This document shows, piece by piece, positions 1 through 5,888 of a stretch of DNA of 21,353 nucleotides. Origin of the DNA: Ornithoclostridium faecigallinarum (GTDB lineage Bacteria > Bacillota > Clostridia > Christensenellales > UBA3700). Position numbers and translations under genes: made by a program. The DNA is taken from positions 1-21,353 of the forward strand of contig DVOI01000058.1 of assembly GCA_018713665.1 (NCBI GenBank), written 5' to 3'. The notes beneath the pieces were generated by a model, which had not been told where the DNA came from, searched no databases, and saw nothing but the letters and a program-made list of their open reading frames with translations. Every line of letters starts with the position of its first letter. Position 1 is the stretch's first letter.

Positions 1-1065
1 GTCTCGGTGAATTTTGAGGACCTTGCCTTTGAGAACCTCACCGATTATCACGCGCTTTACGATCATTTGATAGCGCGTTTAAGCGAGGGCGAGACGACCT
101 ATGTCTTCCTCGATGAGGTGCAGAAGGTGGATGGTTTTGAAAAGGCGGTCGACAGCTTGTTTTTGAAGGACAATGTCGACATATATGTCACAGGCTCGAA
201 TTCTTACCTTCTTTCAGGAGAGCTTGCGACCTATTTGACGGGCAGATATGTAGAAATCAAGATGCTGCCTCTCGGTTTCGGTGAGTTTTGTGAGGTTTCG
301 AAAGGGGAAAGAGATGAGATGTTTGCAAAATATCTCACGACGGGCGGGTTCCCTTATGTCGTGTCGAATGCCGTCGATGTCGAGATCGCGGACGCCTATC
401 TTGAGGGCATATATAATACCGTCATAGTCAAGGACATCGAGGAGAGACAGTCGAGAAAGGCTTCGGTCGATGACAAAAGGAATGTTTCGGACTTGACGCT
501 TTTGAAAAACATCGCGCGATTTATGGCGGCGAATGTCGGCAACTATGTATCGGTCAAAAAGATCGCCGACTATATCACCTCTTCGGGAAGAAAAATCTCG
601 CAAAACACCGTCGCCGGCTATGTCGACGCGCTGGTTGACGCATATGTGTTTTATAGGGCGGAGAGATTTGATTTGAACGGCAAACAACTGCTCAAAAACA
701 ATTCAAAATATTACATCGTCGACCTCGGTCTTCGCAGGCACCTGATTGCAAAAAAAGAATTCGATCTCGGCTTTTTGCTTGAAAATATCGTGTATTTTGA
801 ATTGGTCCGCCGCGGGTATTCCGTGTGGGTAGGCAAGCTCGGAACGCTTGAAGTCGACTTCGTCGCGCAAAAGAGCGGAGTTTTTGAATATTTTCAAGTC
901 ACGGCTTCGATGACGGATAAAACTACGTTCGATCGAGAGATGTCGCCTTTTGGAAAGATCGATGATAATTTCGCGAAGACGGTGTTGACTTTGGACAGGT
1001 TTTCGAATGGGAATTACGGCGGAATACAAGTCAAAAACCTTGTCGATTGGTTGCTCGACAAGTAA
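1..1065 (+). CDS. DUF4143-type AAA ATPase, 5'-truncated by window edge
   Basis: The reading frame is open from base 1 to the TAA at 1063-1065. The GTG at 7 is not a credible start, because the P-loop expected before it is missing. Counting from codon 7, the visible part begins just upstream of the Walker B strand (YVFLDEVQ, about residues 31-38). It continues with a sensor-1-like segment (VTGSNS), the LSGELATYLTGRY stretch and the MLPLGFGEF motif. The C-terminal half carries the DUF4143 region, including the GYSVWVGKLGTLEVDFVA nuclease-fold-like signature. Such proteins are common bacterial ATPases of uncertain function, often described as stand-alone ATPases acquired by horizontal transfer. 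Codon use looks more A/T-rich than in the genes to the right, which would fit separate acquisition. The family assignment is strong; the function is unknown. Confidence 0.88.
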   Translation, partial: VSVNFEDLAFENLTDYHALYDHLIARLSEGETTYVFLDEVQKVDGFEKAVDSLFLKDNVDIYVTGSNSYLLSGELATYLTGRYVEIKMLPLGFGEFCEVSKGERDEMFAKYLTTGGFPYVVSNAVDVEIADAYLEGIYNTVIVKDIEERQSRKASVDDKRNVSDLTLLKNIARFMAANVGNYVSVKKIADYITSSGRKISQNTVAGYVDALVDAYVFYRAERFDLNGKQLLKNNSKYYIVDLGLRRHLIAKKEFDLGFLLENIVYFELVRRGYSVWVGKLGTLEVDFVAQKSGVFEYFQVTASMTDKTTFDREMSPFGKIDDNFAKTVLTLDRFSNGNYGGIQVKNLVDWLLDK

Positions 1066-1091
1066 CATTTTTCTACCAAAGAAGGTTGACC

Positions 1092-2408
1092 ATGAAGATT
1101 ATCATCGTAGGAGCAGGTATTGGCGGACTTGAGGCGGCGAGGCTGTTGGCGTACGCCGGGGCGGAGGTGTTCGTCGTCGAAAGGGCGGCGGACGCGGCGC
1201 ATATGCGCTGCGACGCGACGGACGACGTAGATCCGTCTATCTTCGACAGGTGCGGTCTTCCCGTGCCGCACGGCAGCTTCCCAAAAAGAGATTGGACATT
1301 TGTCGCGCCCTGCGGCGCGGCGAGACAAATTCACGAGGCGTCGCCCGACATCTCGGTGAACAGGCGCGAACTCGACAGAATGCTGATCATCGGCGCGGAA
1401 AAAGCCGGCGCGGAGATGGTGTGGGGTGTGAAGTGCGAGGGCGCAATCGTCGAGGACGGACGAGTCGTCGGCGTCAAGGTGAACGGCGAAGAGGCGTATG
1501 CCGATCTCGTCGTGGACAGCGGCGGAATGGACTCCGAACTCAAGGCGAGCCTCCCGGGCGAGATGAAGACGGACATGTATGAGGACGATGAAAAATTTGC
1601 CGTTTTTCGAACTTTTTTCAAGAGAATTGAAGGCGCAGAAGAGCCGCAATACAGCGACAAAGTCTATCTCAAACATCTCGGCGAAAAGGGAATCTCTTGG
1701 GCGATTAGGCGCGGCGATGTCGACGACGTCTTGATCGGAGCGGTCGGGAGTTTGAACATCGGCGACATCGATAGAAGACTTGACGTGCTGCGCGCCGACG
1801 ACGCCGGTATAGGTACGAAATACGAACACGGGCAGCGATTTTTCAATATCCCGGTGCGCTTCCCGTCGACGATGGCGATTGCGCCGGGATATGCAGCGGT
1901 TGGCGACGCCGCCTATTTGACAATTCCCATGCTCGGCAGCGGAATAGCGTCGGCGCTGATCTCGGCGCATCTGCTTGCGGAGTGCGTCGCGCCCAATCAC
2001 ACGTGCGGCGGCGACGCAAAAAGTCTGACTTCGCGCGAAAACTTGTGGAAATATCAAGTATTCTTGTACAAGACATTTGCAGAACATTGCGGAGTCGACG
2101 TGATGAAGAGGGGCGTGCTGTCGCTTGACGACGAGACGCTCGACCTGCTCTTGACATCGGACGTATTGACTAACGAAGAGGTGTGCGCGCTCGCAAAGGG
2201 CAGGATGCTCTCCTTCGGCGTCGGAGAATTGATTTCAAAGGCAATCAAAGCCGGCAGCCGAGCATACAAGCTGCTTCCCGTCGCCGCGATGCTGCGCAGG
2301 GCAAAGAGAGCGACGGCAATCGCTCGCTCGATTCCCCAAGCTTTCGACGAGGGAGCAATCGCCGCGTGGGAGAAAAGATTGAAAAGGGCGGTGAGGGGCA
2401 AAAGATGA
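1092..2408 (+). CDS. FAD-dependent oxidoreductase (geranylgeranyl-reductase / aromatic-hydroxylase-like fold)
   Basis: A 438-aa cytosolic flavoprotein. The N-terminus is a Rossmann ADP-binding fold: IIIVGAGIGGLEAARLL with GxGxxG at residues 7-12 and the ribose-binding Glu at residue 30 (VVER). A second FAD contact appears near residue 271 in AAVGDAAY, followed by PMLGSGIASALISAHLLAE, the usual GD-motif region of this class. The frame extends upstream to a GTG at 1047, but the ATG at 1092 is preferred. It sits 6 nt after a GAAGG ribosome binding site (1081-1085), and the Rossmann motif begins directly after it. The gene follows the DUF4143 ATPase stop by 26 nt. The substrate cannot be read from sequence; geranylgeranyl reductase-like lipid saturation and other FAD monooxygenase or dehydrogenase roles are all possible. 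Confidence 0.85.
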   Translation: MKIIIVGAGIGGLEAARLLAYAGAEVFVVERAADAAHMRCDATDDVDPSIFDRCGLPVPHGSFPKRDWTFVAPCGAARQIHEASPDISVNRRELDRMLIIGAEKAGAEMVWGVKCEGAIVEDGRVVGVKVNGEEAYADLVVDSGGMDSELKASLPGEMKTDMYEDDEKFAVFRTFFKRIEGAEEPQYSDKVYLKHLGEKGISWAIRRGDVDDVLIGAVGSLNIGDIDRRLDVLRADDAGIGTKYEHGQRFFNIPVRFPSTMAIAPGYAAVGDAAYLTIPMLGSGIASALISAHLLAECVAPNHTCGGDAKSLTSRENLWKYQVFLYKTFAEHCGVDVMKRGVLSLDDETLDLLLTSDVLTNEEVCALAKGRMLSFGVGELISKAIKAGSRAYKLLPVAAMLRRAKRATAIARSIPQAFDEGAIAAWEKRLKRAVRGKR

Positions 2409-2441
2409 CGTCTTGTCGCGCCGTTTATTGCGCGCATATTG

Positions 2442-2470
2442 TTGACATTCGCGCGATAAAGTAATAAACT
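2442..2470 (+). promoter_or_regulatory. Sigma-A-type promoter for the ligase unit
   Basis: A perfect -35 hexamer TTGACA (2442-2447) is followed by a 17-nt spacer and a -10 of TAAACT (2465-2470, 4/6 to TATAAT). Counting from the -10 places the transcription start at about 2477-2478, on or next to the ATG at 2478. It lies in the 69-nt gap after the oxidoreductase. Confidence 0.6.
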
Positions 2471-2477
2471 TGTAACC

Positions 2478-3893
2478 ATGGTGACAATGAGTGTGCTGCA
2501 AGAGGAGGCGGCATTCACAAAAGACAAACACTTCGACTGTTCGGATGAGTTCTTCGACTCGCCCGTTTGGTTCGGTCTTCTCGTGCTCGGGTGTGCGATT
2601 CCGTATTGGTTTTCGCAATATGCTATAGCGTTCGGCTTTTGCGCAGTCGCGCTCGCCGTCGCGTTGATTTTTACTCGCAATACGATGCCCGCGTTCAGTG
2701 CGTTCATCATGTGCACTCTCGCCGTCATCGAGCAATACAAGATTACTACCGAAGAGATTTTCGGCTATGCGTGGGTGCTCATCCCGGTCGCTCCGGCGTT
2801 CCTCTTTCACATCATTCGATATATGCCGCTCAGGGAAAAATATCGCCCGAGCAAGACGTTTTTGCCGCAGATTGCGGTGACGGTTATGCTGATGATGGGC
2901 GGAGCCGGAAGTATAAGCGCGGCGATGTATTTCCGTCTTGCGCCGCTTTACTATGTGCTGTTTTTGGGACCGGTGCTGCTCGGCATGATGACTCTGATGC
3001 AGAGCGACATTCCAAAAAAAGGCGAATATATCTCCAAATATCTCGCCAAGACGATGATGGCGGCGGCGTTGCTGTTGCTGCTGATGTGGTTCGCCTGCTG
3101 TCTCAAAGAGGGGTTCGGCATACGCTTGCCGTACCGCCAATGGAAAAACAACGCCGGCAACTTCATGCTTCTCGCCGCGCCTCTCACCGTGTGGTACGGC
3201 ATCAAAAAGAAGTGGGGCGTGGTCTTTATCGGCTTCGCGACCTTCCAGGCGCTGTCCGTCGCGATGTCGGGCTCGCGCGGCTCGACGTTGATGATGGCGG
3301 TCGTCTTTCCGCTTTCGCTGATTGTCTATCTCATCAATGTCAAGGGTTGGCGCAGGCTCGTCGATATGCTGCCCGTCATCATAGCCGTCGTCGCGATGCT
3401 CGCCTATTTCTTGCCCAACGGCGCGGAGAATCTGTATAAATATATCGAGGACTTTGACATCACTGACAACAGCGGCAGAGACAACCTCTACGCCGAGGGC
3501 TTGAAAAACTTCCTTGAATATCCCATATTCGGCACCGGTTTGGGCTATCGCAACGACGTAGTATATCCGCTCAACGACATGGCAATCTTCTGGTACCACA
3601 GCACGCCGATTCAGATCATTGCCTCGATGGGTATCTTCGGCGCGATGGCGTATATCTATCAATTCGCCGTCCGCATGCGCATAGGGTTGAAAAACAGCGC
3701 GTTCCATATCTGCACGCTGCTCGGCTTCCTCGGATTCGAGGGCTATTCGTGCGTGAACACCGGCGACTTTACGCCGCTGCCGTTCGCGTTCTTTGCGGTG
3801 TATGTCTTCCTGATCTTGGAGAAGTGCAACGACGACGCAGAGTTTATGAAAAGCGAACAAAAAGAAAACGTTTTGAAAGGGGTGCAGCGATGA
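2478..3893 (+). CDS. O-antigen ligase / Wzy-polymerase-like polytopic membrane protein
   Basis: A 471-aa integral membrane protein with roughly ten or more hydrophobic segments. It carries hallmarks of the O-antigen ligase/polymerase (PF04932-type) domain: SGSRGS at about residues 264-269, then after a long external loop SGRDNLYAEGLKNF and PIFGTGLGY, then WYHSTPIQIIASMGIFG. Family members transfer or polymerise lipid-linked oligosaccharides on the outer face of the cytoplasmic membrane. In a Gram-positive this would mean capsule, exopolysaccharide or teichoic-type glycopolymer, or protein O-glycosylation. No clear ribosome binding site precedes the ATG at 2478, and the promoter places the transcript start there, so initiation may be leaderless. 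The ATG at 2487 (residue 4) is an alternative. The stop overlaps the next start as ATGA, so the downstream gene is probably co-translated. No glycosyltransferases lie nearby. Confidence 0.85.
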   Translation: MVTMSVLQEEAAFTKDKHFDCSDEFFDSPVWFGLLVLGCAIPYWFSQYAIAFGFCAVALAVALIFTRNTMPAFSAFIMCTLAVIEQYKITTEEIFGYAWVLIPVAPAFLFHIIRYMPLREKYRPSKTFLPQIAVTVMLMMGGAGSISAAMYFRLAPLYYVLFLGPVLLGMMTLMQSDIPKKGEYISKYLAKTMMAAALLLLLMWFACCLKEGFGIRLPYRQWKNNAGNFMLLAAPLTVWYGIKKKWGVVFIGFATFQALSVAMSGSRGSTLMMAVVFPLSLIVYLINVKGWRRLVDMLPVIIAVVAMLAYFLPNGAENLYKYIEDFDITDNSGRDNLYAEGLKNFLEYPIFGTGLGYRNDVVYPLNDMAIFWYHSTPIQIIASMGIFGAMAYIYQFAVRMRIGLKNSAFHICTLLGFLGFEGYSCVNTGDFTPLPFAFFAVYVFLILEKCNDDAEFMKSEQKENVLKGVQR

Positions 3894-4081
3894 ACGAAAA
3901 GAGGTTTGAAAAGGTCTACTCCCAAGGCGTTATGCAGGGCGTCGAGATTTGGGTCGACACCGCGACGGGAGTCAATTATATGTTTTGCTACGACGGCAAC
4001 GCCGGCGGACTTACGCCGCTGCTCGACAGCGACGGCAAGCCCATTGTCACGGGCAGACAAGAGGACAATCTCAAGTTTTGA
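3890..4081 (+). CDS. DUF6440 family small protein
   Basis: A 63-aa protein starting at the ATG overlapping the ligase stop (ATGA, 3890-3893), with AAAGGGG at 3876-3882 as ribosome binding site. The sequence has the features I associate with DUF6440: an N-terminal KRFEKVYSQG strand, then WVDTATGVNYMF, then AGGLTPLLDSDGKPIV near the C-terminus. The length matches that family. Members are small cytosolic proteins with a predicted all-beta fold and no known activity. Translational coupling to the ligase suggests co-expression, but a functional link is only inferred. The frame runs further upstream inside the ligase gene; that extension is rejected because of the good ribosome binding site at 3890. 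Confidence 0.8.
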   Translation: MNEKRFEKVYSQGVMQGVEIWVDTATGVNYMFCYDGNAGGLTPLLDSDGKPIVTGRQEDNLKF

Positions 4082-4578
4082 TGAAAGGGAAACAGATTGT
4101 GAACGCCCAAGAATTCGAGCGCGAACTCAACGCTTGTTTCAAGGGCAAAGTCTTCAGACGCGCGCTTGCCGGCGGCGTCGGTTTTAGCTGTTCGGGCAAT
4201 AAGACAATCGGCGAAGGACAGACGCCGATTTGGCTCTTCTTCGGCGACAGCGCAGGATATCTGTTCGCGTGGGACGAGGGACTCATGCGCTTCGAGGCGA
4301 TGAGCGAAGACGCCGCGCACGCGCAAATAAGTCAAGACATATCCGCAAAATTTCAAGAACTCGAGCTGACGTGCCTCGGCAAAACCGCGGTTGCGTTCAA
4401 AGTTTCGGCGACCGATTGCGCGCCGTATATACCGGGCGATTGCGACGCTCGGAGCTTCCTGTCGGGAGAGGAGAAGGGGCTGCTGCCCGAGAAGATTTTT
4501 ATCTCTTTTGACGACGGCAGCGAAATCGCAATCGGAGGCAATCTCGATTGCGCGGAAATCGAGGTCATTCACCGATAA
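4081..4578 (+). CDS. Hypothetical protein, 165 aa
   Basis: I do not recognise a family. The protein is soluble, without a signal peptide or membrane segment, and rich in alternating hydrophobic strands (PIWLFFGDSAGYLFAW, KIFISFDDGSEIAIGG), suggesting an alpha/beta or mostly beta fold. The ATG at 4081 shares a base with the DUF6440 stop (TGATG), which favours coupled translation. However, AAAGGGA at 4084-4090 lies 8 nt before an in-frame GTG at 4099, so the true start may be that GTG, giving 159 aa (N-terminus MNAQEFEREL). The gene is last in its unit, 18 nt before the terminator hairpin. Real coding status is supported by its operon position and the lack of an alternative frame with a ribosome binding site. 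Confidence 0.7.
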   Translation: MKGKQIVNAQEFERELNACFKGKVFRRALAGGVGFSCSGNKTIGEGQTPIWLFFGDSAGYLFAWDEGLMRFEAMSEDAAHAQISQDISAKFQELELTCLGKTAVAFKVSATDCAPYIPGDCDARSFLSGEEKGLLPEKIFISFDDGSEIAIGGNLDCAEIEVIHR

Positions 4579-4596
4579 ATTTTGATGTCTATGCCG

Positions 4597-4619
4597 GCGG
4601 CGAAACGACGCCGCTTTTT
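4597..4619 (+). terminator. Rho-independent terminator of the ligase unit
   Basis: A perfect 6-bp GC stem, GCGGCG (4597-4602) with CGCCGC (4609-4614), has a 6-nt loop and is followed directly by TTTTT (4615-4619). It lies 18 nt after the stop of the last ligase-unit gene. Confidence 0.75.
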
Positions 4620-4626
4620 GAATCGG

Positions 4627-4668
4627 TTCAACGCGAAACCGGCGTGCAACGCTTATATCGCGTTTGAA
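4627..4668. repeat. Imperfect inverted repeat between terminator and operon promoter
   Basis: The left arm TTCAACGCGA (4627-4636) is complementary to the right arm TCGCGTTTGAA (4658-4668), giving 10 bp with one bulged T and a 21-nt loop. It lies about 100 nt upstream of the -35 of the large operon. It could be a protein-binding site or a secondary RNA hairpin behind the terminator. There is no T-run after it. Confidence 0.4.
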
Positions 4669-4706
4669 AGCCATACGCCCAATTTACTACATCGTCGCAC
4701 GGATAT

Positions 4707-4732
4707 GCGCGCAATGCGCACCTCGTGCGCGC
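4707..4732. repeat. Short GC-rich inverted repeat upstream of operon promoter
   Basis: GCGCGCA (4707-4713) pairs with TGCGCGC (4726-4732). The inner GCGCA (4716-4720) can pair with the same right arm instead, so two exclusive hairpins are possible. It lies about 30 nt upstream of the -35 hexamer, a position suited to an operator, but such GC alternation can arise by chance. Confidence 0.25.
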
Positions 4733-4745
4733 GTGTTCTCGCGTA

Positions 4746-4792
4746 TATTTTTTAAAAATTGGCTTGACGAATTTTGTCGAATATTTTATAAT
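4746..4792 (+). promoter_or_regulatory. Strong sigma-A-type promoter with A/T-rich upstream tract, driving the ten-gene operon
   Basis: The -35 is TTGACG (4764-4769, 5/6), the spacer exactly 17 nt and the -10 TATAAT (4787-4792, 6/6). An A/T tract (about 4746-4760) directly upstream resembles an UP element. The predicted start is at about 4799-4801, giving a leader of about 60 nt before the ATG at 4861. It is the only good promoter I see before the end of the window on this strand. Confidence 0.8.
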
Positions 4793-4821
4793 TATTATTG
4801 ATAGTGCGCGACGGAGCGCTC

Positions 4822-4835
4822 AAAGGGAGGAAAGG
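4822..4835 (+). promoter_or_regulatory. Misplaced Shine-Dalgarno-like purine block in the operon leader
   Basis: AAAGGGAGGAAAGG contains a near-perfect anti-16S match (GGGAGG), yet no ATG, GTG or TTG in any frame follows at usable spacing. The first plausible start, at 4861, is 25 nt away and has only a weak GAGAAG (4853-4858) before it. Confidence 0.45.
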
Positions 4836-4860
4836 TCCGCGTTTTTCGGGCAGAGAAGTC

Positions 4861-5886
4861 ATGCTGAACTCGTTCTATTTCGACACTTTGGATTATGACG
4901 GCAGGCGAGCTTACAATGCCATACTGTCCGCTCTGCAAAACGGCGAGCGCGAATGCACAATCGAAGCGCGGGATCGGCAGTCGGCGGAGCGCGTTTGGAA
5001 GGCGGTCGTATTTGACAATCCGGATATCATCAACTATCCCGGACTTGTTTGCTCGGGCAGCTATGCCGGCGAACAGTTCACTTTCAGTCTCGATTACGGC
5101 GATGTTGACGTCGCGCTTTACGAACGCAGGCTCGGCGCGCTCAGGGACGAGATTGAGGCCGCGCTTCCGCTCGGCGCGTCCGACCTCAAGGTGTTTGAGG
5201 TCATTTACGAAAAACTTGCCTCAAAGATTGAATACGGTTACGACGAATGGGACGAATTTTGCACCATACCGCGCGGCGAGATGCAAAGGATTGCGGGATT
5301 CTTGACCGAAAACAACAAGATTTTCACAGCGTACGGCGCCGTGACCGAATCGCATGCGGTATGCCAGGGGATAGCCAAACTCTTCAAAATTCTCTGCAAC
5401 GTGTTCGGACTGCAGTGCGCGGTCACCGAGGCTTATATGGGCTCGACAATCCCCGAGAATATGCTTGTCGACCACATGCTCAACGTCATAGAATTGGACG
5501 GCAGACGCGCGTTCGTCGACGTCACGATGGGGCTTTCGGAGGGGACGATGGTCAGATACGACAGCTTTATGGTGTCGCGAGCGCGATTGGGAAAAATGTT
5601 TTCGGTACCGTTCGACTTCGATTGCGAAAACGAGGATATGGATTGGTTTTCGCGAAGAGGGCTTGCCTTTGACGACCTCGGCAAGCTGAGGCGGTTCATT
5701 GCGGGACACATCTCCGACGGCCGCGAATTGAGGCTGAGATACGACGGCGACATCTCGGACGACGAATTGAGCGAAACGGTCGCCGAAATCGGGCAGATGA
5801 GCTGTCCCGAATGGCTGAGATTTGAACTTTTTAACCCTCGCGGCGGATGCTGCAACGGAATCTTCAAAGACGATACGGAGGAATGA
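4861..5886 (+). CDS. Transglutaminase-like (papain-fold) domain protein
   Basis: A 341-aa protein with the transglutaminase-like core. The catalytic triad appears as Cys168 in ESHAVCQGIAKLF, His205 in LVDHMLNVIELDG and Asp220 in RAFVDVTMG, preceded by a KIEYGYDEW helix. In bacteria this fold mostly gives cysteine peptidases or acyl-transfer enzymes rather than true crosslinkers. No signal peptide or membrane segment is seen, so it is probably cytosolic. It opens the ten-gene operon, and its stop is 2 nt from the AAA+ gene. The frame extends upstream to a TTG at 4798, but that codon falls at the predicted transcription start and has no ribosome binding site. The ATG at 4861 is chosen although only a weak GAGAAG precedes it. 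A role in processing another operon protein is an inference. Confidence 0.8.
   Translation: MLNSFYFDTLDYDGRRAYNAILSALQNGERECTIEARDRQSAERVWKAVVFDNPDIINYPGLVCSGSYAGEQFTFSLDYGDVDVALYERRLGALRDEIEAALPLGASDLKVFEVIYEKLASKIEYGYDEWDEFCTIPRGEMQRIAGFLTENNKIFTAYGAVTESHAVCQGIAKLFKILCNVFGLQCAVTEAYMGSTIPENMLVDHMLNVIELDGRRAFVDVTMGLSEGTMVRYDSFMVSRARLGKMFSVPFDFDCENEDMDWFSRRGLAFDDLGKLRRFIAGHISDGRELRLRYDGDISDDELSETVAEIGQMSCPEWLRFELFNPRGGCCNGIFKDDTEE
5877..5882 (+). promoter_or_regulatory. Ribosome binding site that fixes the AAA+ gene start
   Basis: GGAGGA lies 6 nt before the ATG at 5889. The in-frame ATG at 5883 directly abuts this site, so it is unusable, and the earlier in-frame ATG at 5847 has no such site. 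Confidence 0.75.
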
Positions 5887-5888
5887 TT

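Noticed and set aside
2235..3860. 541-codon open frame on the - strand opposite the ligase-like gene
   Set aside because: It is very rich in H, R, E and Q, has no domain, and is antisense to a membrane protein with family motifs.
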